DNA of 64,000 bases from Berberis thunbergii (lineage: Eukaryota; Streptophyta; Magnoliopsida; Ranunculales; Berberidaceae). The position numbers and the translations under genes were made by a program. The notes under the pieces were generated by a model that worked only from the letters and a program-made list of their open reading frames with translations, was not told the DNA's origin and did not search any database. The DNA is taken from positions 372,001-436,000 of the forward strand of contig QNQO01005827.1 in assembly GCA_003290165.1 (NCBI GenBank), read 5' to 3'. Positions 12,018 to 23,170 of this stretch are shown here, one piece after another (within the stretch, counting starts at the first letter, position 1; every line of letters starts with the position of its first letter).

Positions 12018-12920
12018 GTCTCCCTCTTAGCAGTCCTTGACTCCTCCAGGGTGATGTGTCTCTAAACGCTCTTGAGGAGCTCTGTCATGTCTAGAGGGGG
12101 CTCCAAAGTTAGGTCTTCGAAGATTTTTCCCTCTTTGATGCCCGCAGTGAATGTCGTTGTTGCACTCGTCGATGAGGGTCAGCTCGTTGTTGAAGCGTGT
12201 GACATACTCTCAGAGCATCTCGCCAAACCTCTGCCTTAGAGAGAGTATGTAGTGTGGGCCATTTCTTAAACGCTAGCTTTCGAAGAAACGTGTGAAAAAT
12301 TCCTTTGCCAATGTTTTGAAGGAGTCGATTGACTTCGATGGAAGGCAGTGGAACCACGTCAATGCAGGGCCTTTAAGACTGGTGGGAAAGGTTCTGCACA
12401 TGACGGATTTGGATCTTTCCTTGACCGCCATGGGAATCAAGCTTCGAGGAAGTGCACAAAGGGTGGACGGAGAGGCGATATAGTACATTCAAGTCGTGCG
12501 CTCCTCTCTAGAGAGGGTTGCCGGGACCGAGCATGTCTGTTTTGGCGGCTGGATCCGCGTTAGCTGCACAACCTCCCTTAGTCCAATGGGAACTTGCAGC
12601 GGCTTGGTTTTCTTGTGTTTGCTCCCTATCGTCCATTGGATGTGGGGGTCCGTGTTGTTCCTGGTTTCCATTAGCAAGAGATGACATGCTGTATTTGAGA
12701 CGTCAACACCTCAATTCTAGGGTCTGTCGTTACTACCATTGGTGCAGGGGCGTGAGTAGGCTGCCTATGAATGGCAGGAGCTAGTATAGGGACAGCCAAT
12801 GCGTTGGATGTGTTCTTTGGTTCATTGTTGCATGACTTGCTGGTCACCATCTCTCTGGGATTTGGTTGGTTGTTGTGTGACTTGGAGACGACGCTTACTG
12901 TAAAGTTAAGAACTATGTCG

Positions 12921-12938
12921 TCCCCACCGACGGTGCCA
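12921..12938 (-). other. Primer binding site of Tat A
   Basis: On the minus strand this reads TGGCACCGTCGGTGGGGA, directly inside the 5' LTR. TGGCNCCGTC(T/G)GTGGGGA is the usual Tat-lineage primer site. I do not assign the tRNA. Confidence 0.72.
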
Positions 12939-12941
12939 AAC

Positions 12942-13621
12942 TGATGCGGTCAATTTTTGCTCCCTACTTTGATCCTGTTCCTGCTGACCTGCACAAGTAA
13001 CGCACGTGAGACACAGACCACCGTGGGGTGACCGATGACACTCCGATGCTACAGTCAGACAGGGATCTGAGGAAGGTGTAATGTTGTAACAGGGAATTTG
13101 TAGCGTACCTTAGCTTACCAACATCATGTCTTATTTATAGTGCAAGGAGTCCTGGTTCAACAAGGCCATCGTAGGCATAGTTAAAGGAAGAGATCTTCGT
13201 GGAGATCATTCTCTAATTAAGAGTCGTGTTGTAGAAGGGAAGTTCCATGTTAGCTCTGCACTCCTAGATACGTGGGAGATAGTTCCCAATCCAAGAGCAA
13301 TCCGTAGAATGGAGTTTCCTTGTGTGGAAGATACTCTGGTGTTTGCTTCCTAGCTGGAAACAGATAGCAGCTGTAATTGCCCGTTTGAAACTGATCCTCA
13401 AGATACTTGCCTAAAGAGGGCCTATGGATATTGAGGATGGTTGTAAGACATGTGGGCCTAGCATGATGTGAGAGTCTGGGTCCGCTTGGCGGACTGAAGT
13501 TGAGCAGGCTTAGATCCGCTTGGGCTGGATTTGTGTTGGGCCGATGCTTGGGCTCGTAGTTTCTCAAGCTCATCATGGCACGTGTTCGGCTAAAGAGTGT
13601 GACCATTTTTATGTATCATCA
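12942..13621 (-). repeat. 5' LTR of Tat A
   Basis: Bounded TGATGCGGTC...GTATCATCA, 680 bp. Its terminal sequences match the LTRs of Tat B (30778-31328) and Tat E (38582-39247). A TATA-like box lies at 13131-13140 on the minus strand. ATGCT at 13544-13548 is the undisturbed counterpart of the site where Athila D entered the left LTR. Confidence 0.85.
13131..13140 (-). promoter_or_regulatory. TATA box of Tat A LTR
   Basis: CTATAAATAA on the minus strand, in the middle of the LTR. Tat E has the equivalent at 38764-38773. Placement fits the U3/R promoter of an LTR. Confidence 0.55.
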
Positions 13622-13720
13622 ATGAAAATGAGGATTATGTTCCGGATCCGCCAAGTGATCCGACTGATGAAAGTCAAATGTCTTCTCCTCCCTCCGATCA
13701 TGCTACTTTAGTGATGTAAC
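13622..13720 (+). pseudogene. C-terminus of Tat B antisense ORF
   Basis: Just right of the Tat A LTR the plus strand reads NENEDYVPDPPSDPTDESQM then a Ser/Pro tail ending in a stop near 13713. This acidic, Ser/Pro-rich end corresponds to the tails at 7100-7216 and 41300-41473. It shows that Tat A inserted within the antisense ORF of Tat B; the N-terminal part is left of the window. Confidence 0.6.
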
Positions 13721-14030
13721 TGAATAGATAATCAATGAAAATCTCTTCTTATTTATACATGTGTGTTTTTTTTTCTTTGTCTTTTTATAGTGATCGTTTT
13801 CTGATCTGCATATCTCTGCTTATATACTGTGTCTTTGGAAATTGTCATAGTCTTAGCCTAACTAACGGCTAGAGTCTAGACTAACTTTGTTATCTAATCA
13901 TAGACAATAAATATAGTCAGACTTCGTCATTCTTATTTTGTATATCTCTTTGTCCAACTTAGTAGTTTAGACTTGGCTTGATTTTTGCTTTTGAACTTAC
14001 TTTCTTAGTTGTCTAAACTTTTGATTGAGT
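13720..14030. other. AT-rich 3' flank of the Tat B antisense ORF
   Basis: Non-coding. It contains 'gactaac' and 'cttagcctaact' words related to the following repeats; no gene or RNA seen. Confidence 0.5.
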
Positions 14031-14960
14031 CTTACTTATGTGTCCTCACTTGTTAGATGTACTTCGTGATCCGATGTGGTGATCGAATTGGAGGTTGTAC
14101 GACTAAGTCTGACTTAGATGTCCTGACTTCCTTAGGTACACTTATTGGTTCGACCTGTTGGTCAGGTTAGAAGGTTTTTTTTAGTAAGTTTTACTTATAC
14201 GTGCAGGCTATTTTAAAACACATTTTGTGGTCCAACATGTTAGTCGTGCCAGAAGATTTTTTATTAAGTCTGACTTATACGTCCATATTCTTTTAAATAT
14301 ACTTTGTGGCCCGACATGTTAGACGGGCCAGGAGATTTACGAGTGAGTCTGACTCATACTTCTAGACTCTTTGAGCACCTTCCTTGGTCTGAATGTTAGT
14401 CGAGCAAATGATTTTTTATTAAGTCTGACTTCTACATCCAGACTCTTTTAAACACACTTTGTGGTCTAACATGTTAGTCGGGCCAGAAGTTTTTTTTATT
14501 AAGTCTAACTTATACATCCAGACTTTTTGAATATACTTCGGGGTCCGACATGTTAGTCGGCTAGAAGTTTTATGAGTAAGTCTGACTTATGCATCCAGAC
14601 TTTTAAGTACACTTTGTGGTCCGATGTGTTAGTCACCCATAAGTTTTATGAGTAAGTCTGACTTATACATCCAAACTCTTTTAAGCACACTTAGTGGTTC
14701 GACATGTTAGTCGGGCCAGAAGATTTTTTTATTGTGACTTACACGTCCAGAATTTTTAAATATACTTCATGGTCCAACATGTTAACCGACTAAATGTTTT
14801 ACGAGTAAGTCTGACTTATACATCTAGACTTATTAATATCGCTTCATGGTTGATCGGACCAAAAGTTTTATGGGTATGTTTGACTAATTTGTCATGACTT
14901 TTTAAGCTTTCTTTGGGGTCCGACATGTTGGTCGGACCATTAGGTTTAAGAGTAAATTCC
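14030..14960. repeat. 77-bp tandem repeat array in Tat B
   Basis: The word 'taagtctgacttatac' recurs at about 14187, 14266, 14344, 14419, 14501, 14578, 14654, 14733 and 14807, spaced 74-82 bp, with 'ttgtggtccgacatgttagtcgg' in each unit. About eleven diverged units. The array lies between integrase and the antisense ORF, the usual place for tandem repeats in Tat/Ogre elements. One or two similar units follow the 178-bp array of Tat E at 45738-45800. Confidence 0.88.
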
Positions 14961-15049
14961 TAGTCTGACTTTGATGTCCTGACTGGATTTGATTGTTGGA
15001 ACACAAAACGAAGGGTTCCTAGAATTTGTAAGTTTTATTATAATAATTC

Positions 15050-16200
15050 TTCAAGTGTTTGACATTCCATGGGCTTTTTAGTTGTTCACCCTTCGAATCT
15101 TCTAAACAGTGTGTTTCTAGTCTGCTAATTTCACCACTTTGTATGGTCATTCCCAGTTTGGATTTAGTTTACCTGTGTCTGGTTCTTTTGTATTGAGTTG
15201 GACCTTTCTGAGCACCCAGTCGCCAATGTTGAACGTGCGGGGCTTTACTTTTTTATTGTTGTAACTTACCATTCTTGTTGGTAGGCTACTGTTTTGATCG
15301 AAGCATTTTTCCATTTCTTATCGAGAAGGTCCAGTCCGACTCATATTGCTTTATTGTTATCTTCTGTTCGGAACTCTTCGGTTCTGAATGTTGGCATGCC
15401 AATTTCTACTTGTAGCATTCCCTCGGATTCGTGTGCTAGGGCAAACGACATTCCTTCGGTCGAAGTTCTCTTCGTTGTTATGTAGGCCCAGAGGATGTCT
15501 GGCATTTCGTACAACCACAATCCTTTTGATGCTTTGAGCTTCTTTTATATTGCTTCTAGGATTGTTTTGTTGGTCACCTATGCTTGTCCATTGGCTTGTG
15601 GGTGGGCCGGTGCTGAGAAGTGTTGTTTGATATTTAAGTTTTCGCACAATTTTTTGACCTTCTTGCCTTCGAATTGTTTTACATTGACAGTGACAATTAC
15701 TATAGGGATTCCAAATTTGCATATTATGTCCTTCCAGAGAAAGTTTACAATTTGAGTTTATCAAATCTTTGCCAATGGATCTACTTCTACTCATATGATG
15801 AAGTAATCTACTGCCACGATGAGGAACTTCTGACGGATACTGAAAGTGGCCCTACGATTTCCATTCCCCATTGCGCAAATTGCCACGGACTTCTCATTTG
15901 GATTAAGTTTTGGCCTGGAATATGAGTGAATGGGGCAAATCGTTGGCACTTATCACAAATCCGAACTATTTCATTCGCATCTTGCTGCATCGTTGGCTAG
16001 TAGTGTCCCAATGTTAAGGCTTTGTGAGCTAATGTTCTCCCTCCTGAATGATTCCTACATATGCCAAAATGGATTTCTTCTAGAACATAGTCGGCGTCAC
16101 TGGGTGATAGACATCTTAGCAGCGGACTTGTGGCAGATCTTTTGTAGAGTCAGTCGTTAATCAGTGTGTACCGTGTTATTCTGTTTCGTAGCTTATGGGC
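15050..16200 (-). pseudogene. Tat B integrase, degenerate
   Basis: Minus strand. The frame 15990-15808 gives the zinc-binding end (ICDKCQRFAPFTHIPGQNL) and the start of the core (WQFAQWGMEIVGPL; the first acidic residue is E where most have D). Lower down, ILWAYITTKRTSTEG and SFALAYESEG then EIGMPTFRTEEF (about 15500-15360) are the C-terminal part. Tat integrases usually read ILWAYRTTPRT.TGETPF. The enzyme would join element DNA to the host chromosome. A stop replaces Trp in the HY-PT motif near 16005, and at least two frameshifts are needed, so it is inactive. Confidence 0.78.
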
Positions 16201-16655
16201 CTCCATCTTATCCATTGGTAGTGCTCCGAATTGCATGTATGTCATGATTGGAGTCGTCCAATTGTTATCCCGATCTGTTGTTCATGTTTCTTGCACTTAG
16301 TTTTCCAGTGTTGAGCTATCATGTACTATGACAAGTGGATTTTCAGTTTCTTCAGCTCGTGATGCCTCCTTGGCCAAGCTATTAGCTCTGTCGTTTTTGT
16401 GCATGTGCATCGTTGAATAGTTATTGCTTTGAAGCTTTCGATCAGCTCACTTATTTTTTATCATAGGCTTTCATTCGTGCATCTTTGACTTGAAATTCGT
16501 CGTTCAACTAGTTGACCACCAATTTGGAGTCAATGAAAATGCTGACTTCTTTTACTCCGAGTTGTTTGGGCAATTGTAATTTGGTTATCACTGCTTCATA
16601 CTCAGCTTCGTTGTTTGCGGCTTTGAAACTGAATTTTATTGCCTTTTCCAATATC
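16200..16655 (-). pseudogene. Tat B RNase H, C-terminal part
   Basis: Minus strand reads EKAIKFSFKAANNEAEYEA at 16650-16590 followed by LGVKEVSIFIDSKLVVN, the second RNase H-like domain typical of Tat elements (NNEAEYEAL and DSxLVV). The domain is cut at 16655 by Athila F and resumes at 26827. Confidence 0.8.
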
Positions 16656-18039
16656 TGATCACATCGCAAGCGCACGGTTATCTATTGAGTTAAACAACGT
16701 CAAATACGGGTCGAATCCCACAAGGAGAGCTATAAATCGAAAAACTAATCTTTAAATCTATCTTAAACCTTAACCTAGTTAGAAAATATGCGGTTGATGA
16801 AGTGATTGAACTAAAAGCTATATAAAAACTATGTAAACAAATTACAATCAAATATGGAGATACTTAGGGCTTTAGAGATCACCACCATGGGTTGATGGTT
16901 CTCTTAGGCTTATCTCAATATTTTATTCTTCCAATCATAACTCATCCTTAGATAAGTTCTCACCTCACCTAAATATGGGAAATTATACAATGAAGCTTAT
17001 GTAATCAAACCAATTGGATAATCATTTCTAAGATTATAAACATGATCTAAAAGCATATAAGGATTTCATACTTAACTGAAATACTATTATCTAACAAATC
17101 ATGTATAACCTTATACTACAATCACACTTAAAGCATTAAAGGGGTGGGTTTGATAGACTCATACTAGTGAAAACATCTTGAATCCATGACTTTAAGAAAG
17201 ATGAAAACAAGACTAAGAAATGTATCCATGATTATAAAAACAAAACTTTAATCGATTTCATTAAATATTCACATTCAAGTACATAGAGTATGTTAATCAC
17301 AAAGTTGGTCTAATTTACATGGAAGAAAATACCTTGAGAATACCTAATTTAGATCATCCTCCCATGGGGCTCACTCACACCCTAAGAGGGTGTTTAGCCA
17401 CTCATGGTAAACCTTAGGTTTCTCATGGTGATAAACATAAAGAAAATGGGAAAACTTACAAGTAAAACTCTTCAAGACTCTAAATCTCTTACTCTCAATT
17501 TTCTTTCTTTTCTAGTCCTCTCAGTATACTCCAAGCTTTATAGGTGAAAAAGAATGGGAGGTGGAGTAAAATAAGGAAAAGATATTGGCATAAAATAAGG
17601 AATTGTATTGGAGAATGGATAGTGAAGTAGGAGGTGGAGTAAAATAAGGAAAAGATGTTAGCATAAAATAAGGAATTGTATTGGAGAATGGATAGTGGAG
17701 TAGGAGGTGGAATGTGTAGAGATTCCATTTGCTATGTTGAAGTTGACATGTGGATGTTCAATTTGATTTCCTCGAGATTTGTAGATGATGATACTTTTTT
17801 GGGCTTGATTTCATGGGCCTTTGGGCTTGAAAATCCTTGATCTTGACAATGCATGTGTGAACTTCCAATGGGTTTTTTAGTTTTTTAACTTAGCCTTATT
17901 GTGGTGTCATTTTGTGCATATTTGATGATTAATACTTGAATTCTTGTACTATACACAAAATACACGTAATGAGAGTATTTTATTAATTAATATGACATGA
18001 CAAATATAGAATTAGGGGCGTAAAATGTACCATTTATGA
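16656..18039 (-). repeat. 3' LTR of Athila F
   Basis: It begins TGATCA and matches the right LTR along its length. Differences include loss of 11 bases near the start (16662) and loss of the 'catggggtattt' block that carries the TATA box in the other copy. Contains a 73-bp tandem duplication at 17558-17710. The inner boundary is blurred by point changes. Confidence 0.87.
17558..17710. repeat. 73-bp tandem duplication inside the left LTR
   Basis: 'gaggtggagtaaaataagg' starts at 17558 and 17631 and a partial third unit at 17704, an exact 73-bp period. The right LTR has the same arrangement at 26341, 26414 and 26487, so the duplication predates this insertion. Confidence 0.9.
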
Positions 18040-18224
18040 GGCAATTTCTTCGTAAACAGGGGTCTTCCAAAAGGATTCCTCAACTTTTGGATTATGAGGC
18101 TCTAAAAAGGGCTTCGGGCGTTGTCCATTAACTTGGAAGCTACTACTGTCTTTTGGGTTCTCAATTGTGATGGCTACCTATAGGGTATCAGTTTTGATCG
18201 TAAAAGGTCCTGACCAACCGGTGT

Positions 18225-19330
18225 TTAATTTCCCCAAAAATATGTGAAGGCGATAATTGTACAAAAGTGTTGACCTGGTTGAAACTCTTTTCGCGTGATT
18301 TGACTGTCATGGACTTTTTTCGTCTTATCCTTATACCTCTTGGATAGATCGTATGCATCATTTTTTAGTTCATCAAGCTCATTTAGTTGCAACTTTCTAT
18401 GTTCACCAGCTTTATCGATGTCAAAGTTAAGACGTTTGAATGTCCAAAAAGCTTTATGTTCACGCTCAACAGGTAAATGACAAGGTTTGCCAAATACTAG
18501 GGCGACATTCTTATGGGACTCTTGAATGCAGTGCGGTAAGCCCAAAGAGACTCGGGCAATCTCAAACTCCAATCCTTTCTATCTGGTCTGACAGTTTTTT
18601 CAAGGATTTGTTTGATTTGCCAGTTGGAAACTTCTACCTAACCACTTGTTTGTGGCTGGTATATATGATACAACAACCTTGTGGGTAGCTCCATACTTTT
18701 TCATTAAGTTCTCAAACACTTTATTGCAAAAGTGGGAACCTTTATCACTGATGATTGCAAGAGGTGTGCCAAAACGGGCAAAGATGTACTCCTTTAAGAA
18801 GTTGACTACAACCCTGCGGTCATTGGTTCTACAAGTTATGGCTTCAATCCATTTGGAGACATAGTCTACGGCAACAATGATGTAGATGAAACCATATGAA
18901 GTTGGGAATGGACCCATGAAATCAATACCCTATACATCAAAGAGCTCCACAATCAAGATTGGAGTCAAAGGCATCATGTGTCTAGGAGATATACGCCCTA
19001 ATTGTTGACATTTTGTACAAGCTTGATAGTACACATGGGCATCTCGAAAAAGGGTGGGCCAATAGAAATCGCATTGCAAAACTTTTGCAGCAGTCTTCTT
19101 TGCACTAAAATGGCTTCCACGGGAATGATCATGGACAAATGCCAAGACCTCTCTCTGGTCCAACTCAGGGATGCATCTATGAATGATTTGATCTGGACAG
19201 TATTTGAAGAGATAATGATCATCCCAAGAAAAATACTAGACCATGGATAGAAAGTTGAACTTATCTTGCCTAGACCAATATTCTGGATTTTCTTTGTAGC
19301 CAAAAAGTTCACAATGTCAGCATACCAAGG
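18225..19330 (-). pseudogene. Athila F integrase, broken
   Basis: Minus-strand pieces in order: the zinc-binding end ([20 protein letters not shown], then [18 protein letters not shown]-type) at 19163-18960; an in-frame stop just before the core; core motifs GIDFMGPFP and ISDKGSHFCN (first and second catalytic Asp) in 18917-18600; then KPCHLPVEREHKAFW and a lysine-rich tail in 18572-18225. The arrangement and the PVEREHKA(F/Y)W motif are Athila-type. At least one stop and two frame changes. The role would be insertion of element cDNA. Confidence 0.83.
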
Positions 19331-19937
19331 TGGTTGTGACTGGAGATGAGCGATCATCATTAATTGCTCATCAGGGAAATTTTTTGTTATTGGTAACAAT
19401 CCTTTCTCTGACTCCACAATTATTCTAGATAAGTGGTCAGCAACCACATTTTCCATTCTTTTTTCTCGAATTTCTAGATCAAACTCTTGAAGCAACAAGA
19501 CCCATCGGATCAAACGTGGTTTTGCATCCTTTTCAATGTAGATAATCACTTTGGATCCAATGAGGTAAGATCTAAATTTTTCAAGGGCAAAACAACTGCC
19601 AACAACTCTTTCTCCGTGGTGGAATAATTGAGTTGCATGCCATCGAGAATCTTACTCGCATAATGGATCACATGGGAACGTTTGTCAATTCGTTGTCCCA
19701 ACATGGCGCTTATAGCATAATCAGACACATCACACATTATCTCAAAAGAAACACTTCAGTAAGGTGGAAGAATAATGGGTGTTGAGGTAAGTTCAGACTT
19801 CAACTGCTCAAATGCCTTCAAGCGTCATCATTAAAATCAAACGAGGAATCTTTGGCCAAAAGTGCACACAAGGGTCTCACAATTTTGCTAAAACCCTTGA
19901 TGAACCGACTATAGAAACCAACATGTCCTAAAAAGGA
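19330..19937 (-). pseudogene. Athila F RNase H
   Basis: Minus strand: MCDVSDYAISAMLGQ then [20 protein letters not shown] and EKELLAVV (19737-19560), followed in another frame by [18 protein letters not shown] and [11 protein letters not shown]. These are the standard gypsy RNase H motifs (CDASDYA, YAS+[12 protein letters not shown], ADxLSR). The first catalytic Asp is retained as CDVSD. The domain degrades the RNA strand in RNA:DNA hybrids. One frameshift sits at about 19548. Confidence 0.82.
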
Positions 19938-20770
19938 TCAACTTTCTTTGACAGTTCTTGGATATGGTAAACTAGCTATGGTGTCAACTTTGGCTTTGTC
20001 TATTTCCAGACCTCTTTTTGAAATGATGTGACCTAACAAAATTCCCTCATTCACCATGAAATGACATTGTTCCCAATTGAGTACAAGGTTTTTCTCCTTA
20101 CATCTTTCTAACACAAGGGTTAGATGATTCAAACAATTGTCAAAGCTAGAACCGAAAACAGAGAAGTCGTCCATGAAGACTTCAAGAAATCTTTCTACCA
20201 TATCGGAGAAAATACTCAACATGCATCTTTGGAATATTGCGGGTGCATTGCACAAACCAAAAGACATACGCCTATATGCAAATGTACCAAATGGACAAGC
20301 AAAGGTAGTTTTGTCTTGATCTTCTTGGGCAATTGGAATTTGGTTGTAGCCAGAGTAACCATCAAGGAAATATTAATACTCATGACCAGCTAATCTTTCT
20401 AACATTTTATCAATAAAGGGGATAGGGAAATGGTATTTCCTAGTCATCGAGTTTAGCCTTCGATAGTCAATATAGACTCACCATCCGGTTTGGACAAGAG
20501 TAGGCACCAACTCATCGTTGTCTTTCTTCACAACGGTGATGCCAGATTTCTTGGGCACTACTTGAACTGGGCTAACCCATTGACTATCAGAGATTGGGTA
20601 TATAATACATGCATCTAGAAGCTTAATTACTTGTCCTCTCACAACTTCCTTCATTGTAGGATTTAGTCTCCTTTGTGGTTCTCTAGAGGTTTTTGCATTC
20701 TCTTCGAGATGGATCTTGTGCATCACCAAAGAAGGACTTATTCTCTTTATGTCTGCAATAGACCAGCCAA
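19938..20770 (-). pseudogene. Athila F reverse transcriptase
   Basis: Minus strand: SQWVSPVQVVPKKSG, then a stop in place of an Arg/Trp codon after QTGW, ITRKYHFPIP-like palm residues, MSFGLCNAPAIFQRCM and the active-site box FMDDFSVFG, ending LGHIISKRGLEIDKAKVDTI. The two central Asp of FMDD are intact. Two stops or shifts (about 20478 and 20372) break the frame. It closely parallels the fragment at 813-1860 and marks the same lineage. Confidence 0.87.
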
Positions 20771-20778
20771 TTGCCTCT

Positions 20779-21671
20779 TTATGGTTTGAGTTCTAGCTTC
20801 GGTGGCTCAACTAATGAAGGAATTTGTGGTTTGCTACCAATGGGTAAAGGTTCTACCTTTGATTTCCATGCATCAGTGTCAAGGAAGGGAATGGAGTCAA
20901 GTAGAAAATTGACTTTTCTAATGGCATTTTTCTCATCGAGGTCCAAACCAAAATGTGTTAAACATTCCTCTAACGGGTCACTATAGCATTGTCTCAAAAG
21001 AAACTTTTCACTAAGGCATTCTATCATGTTCACTTCTTGCCAACATTCTTCCTCAACTAGTTGTTGGACATTACGGAATACATTAAGCTCAACAGTCATG
21101 TTTCCAAAGGACAACTTAATGATACCATTTCTTCAGTGGATTATGCCATTTGATGTTGCTAAGAATGGACGACCGAAAATGATCGGGATTTGGCTTTTGA
21201 AATTTGTGATTGGCTCAGTGTCTAACACCACGAAGTCCACTAGGAAGTAGAATTTATCAACCTGAACAAGCATATCTTCAACAATTCCCCTTGGAACCTT
21301 GATGGACCTATCAGCTAACTGAAGGGTGATGGAAGTTGGTTTTAACCCCCTAAACCTAGAGCTTTGTACACTGAAAAAGGCAATAGATAAACACTAGCTC
21401 CTAGATCTAGCAAAGCTTGCTTGATCTCATTCTCACCTATTATCAAGGCAATGGTTGGACAACCTAGGTCATTGTACTTTACAGCGGTACATTGTTGGAT
21501 GTAGGATGAGGTTTGTTTTGCTAGAAAAGTTTGACGATGCACATTGGCTTTCCTTTTCATAGTACACAAATCTTTGAGAAACTTACTATACGAAGGTATT
21601 TGCTTGATGGATTCTAAGAAGGGTATGTTGATGTTCACTTGTTTAAACACTTCTAATATGTCAGTATTCAA
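20779..21671 (-). pseudogene. Athila F protease and linker
   Basis: Minus strand: KQALLDLGASVYLLPFSVY (21420-21370), the retropepsin active site in its Athila form DLGAS. Then, in other frames, the flap region and SFGNMTVELNVFRNVQQ, the linker to RT that is also present in the Athila D fragment (SFGNMTVELNIFNVSQQ). Frame breaks occur near 21340 and 21120. Confidence 0.8.
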
Positions 21672-22185
21672 AGGACCTTTCCTTGGTGGTAAAAGTCTCT
21701 CAGGTTATGGAGCTTTGGAGACAAAGGGTTTCATTGATTGTGGTTCTTGGTTTTGCTTAGGAACCGTGATCACAACTGGTAGACTCTTGGACACTTGGGT
21801 CTTTTTTTTCTTTTTTTGAGACTGAACTAGTTCAATCGTGTTGGGTAACTCAACCTTATTGTTAACTTGTTTACCACTCCTAAGAGTCGTAATGGATTTT
21901 ATTTTCTCATGTTGGGCATCTTGGTTTGAAACAACTCCTATTTCAAATTGTCCATTGGGATTTGGTATTGTTTGGCTAGGTAACTTACCCTTCTCTCTAT
22001 CGCCAACAATGGTTGCTAGCTAACTCATTTGCTCCCCTAATTTCACTATGGCTTGAGTGTTGGCTTGAGTAGCCATGTTTTGGGCATGAATTGTTTGTTG
22101 CAACAAAATGATTATTCTGGTGTTGCACATTAGAGAACTGTTGTCTCTGAGAGTGAAATTGGTTTGGTCCCCTATAGGTTTGATG

Positions 22186-23170
22186 TTATCCATTTACTTG
22201 AGATTGATCTTGCCTCCATGCAAAATTTGGATGGCTTCGCCACCTAGAATTATATGTTTCGCTGAAAGGGTTTGTTCTTTTATGAGCATTGATGGCTTGG
22301 ACGTGTTCTTCCCCAGTTGATCTTTCTGGATAAAAGATGGGACATGAATAAGTCGTATGTGTTGGCTCTGTGCAAGTGGTGCAAAGAAATGTGTTAGGTT
22401 CACTGCCTGAAACCTTTATGACTAGATGAATATTCTCAGCTGAGTTAGCTTGAGCCATGGATAAAGCTTTAATTTGTCTCCTCATACTTTCTATTTGGGC
22501 ATGGAGATCTACGTCTTCCTTTACATCGTAAAGGCCTACTTTGTTTGTGGAGATTTTATCTCTTCTATTCTCAAAATCCCATTGTTGAGAGTTCTCTGAC
22601 AATTTCTCAAAGAAATCAAAAGCTGCATCATCACTCAAACTCAAAAAGTTCGTCCATTCATTGACTCAATCATGTGACAATTACTTTGGGTTAACCCATT
22701 ATAAAATTATTTCACCAACCTCCAAGTCTCAAAAGCATGATGAGGACATTTAAGTAACAAGTCCTTAAATCTTTCCCATGATTCATAAAATTCTTCATCA
22801 TCTCCTTGCCTAAAATCTTGGATTTCCTTTCTAAGGGAAATGGTTTTCGACATTGGGAAGATTTTTTTGATGAACTTCAATTTCACCCATTGTATGATGG
22901 ATCCAGATGGTAATGAGTCCAACCACATCTTTGTTTTTCCTTAACGGAGAAAGGAAATAAGTGAAGTGTAACAGAATCATCACTGAAATTTTGAAATTTG
23001 AAAGTGTTGCAGATTGTCAAAAATTCATTGATGTGAAAATAAGGATTATCTCTCTCCAACCCCAAGCCATAAAATGTAGGTACTAGCGAGAGCACGTGTG
23101 ACTTCAACTCGAAATGAGTTGCGGTGGTGGGTGGCAACACAATGCTCGAGGGTTGACCTTGGTGTATTGG
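22186..23170 (-). pseudogene. Athila F gag with CCHC knuckle
   Basis: Minus strand. The upstream frame (23140-22883) has NPYFHINEFLTICNTFKF and a Leu-rich segment; the next (22928-22707) has WLDSLPSGSI and ESWERFKDLLLKCPHHAF, the Athila gag core; the last (22644-22186) holds a perfect CX2CX4HX4C zinc knuckle (CTTCTEPTHTTYSC) for RNA binding, followed by a Gln/Asn-rich tail. Several frameshifts separate the parts. Gag would form the particle around element RNA. Confidence 0.82.

Larger units (their letters stand above)
11377..12022 (+). mobile_element. Complete TRIM element with 5-bp target duplications
   Basis: Terminal-repeat retrotransposon in miniature: LTR 11382-11649 (268 bp), internal domain 11650-11766 (117 bp), LTR 11767-12017 (251 bp), each LTR starting TGTGAGACC and ending GTTACA. 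GTCTC flanks both sides (11377-11381 and 12018-12022), a perfect duplication. The internal domain opens with a tRNA-Met-type primer site and ends with a purine-rich tract (aaggggggtgg). There is no coding capacity: frames here such as 11396-11668 and 11602-12030 cross both LTRs. TRIMs move using enzymes of larger elements. The LTRs differ by small indels in the GAGGGT run and a few substitutions, so insertion is fairly recent relative to its host gag. Confidence 0.93.
11000..12900 (-). pseudogene. Tat A gag remains, interrupted by a TRIM
   Basis: The retrotransposon gag core is readable on the minus strand at 12488-12109: FPTSLKGPALTWFHCLPSKS then FKTLAKEFFTRF, and, in another frame, EYVTRFNNELTLID. 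The same motifs occur in Tat B gag (29907-29488: REYVTRFTDELTMIDG). Gag packages element RNA into virus-like particles. The frame is broken by several shifts and by the TRIM at 11382-12017. The N-terminal part lies toward the primer site at 12921. Confidence 0.72.
4375..13626 (-). mobile_element. Tat-lineage Ty3/gypsy element A, internally deleted
   Basis: Minus-oriented element: 5' LTR at the right (12942-13621), gag and protease remains (10340-12900), a poorly resolved stretch with no recognisable RT or integrase (8600-10340), tandem repeats (7680-8600), an antisense ORF on the plus strand (4708-7216), and the inner end of the 3' LTR at the left (4380-4451). The rest of the left LTR was separated by the Athila D insertion. 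It sits in the antisense ORF of Tat B, whose tail resumes at 13622. ATGAA at 13622-13626 would be one target duplication; its partner is left of the window. Loss of pol makes it non-autonomous. Confidence 0.78.

Noticed and set aside
11396..12030. Several 60-140 codon frames, Pro/Gly-rich
   Set aside because: They run across the two LTRs of a TRIM and repeat themselves; no protein family.
14030..14960. CRISPR-like array
   Set aside because: Whole 77-bp units are repeated with divergence; there are no unique spacers, and the context is a plant retrotransposon.
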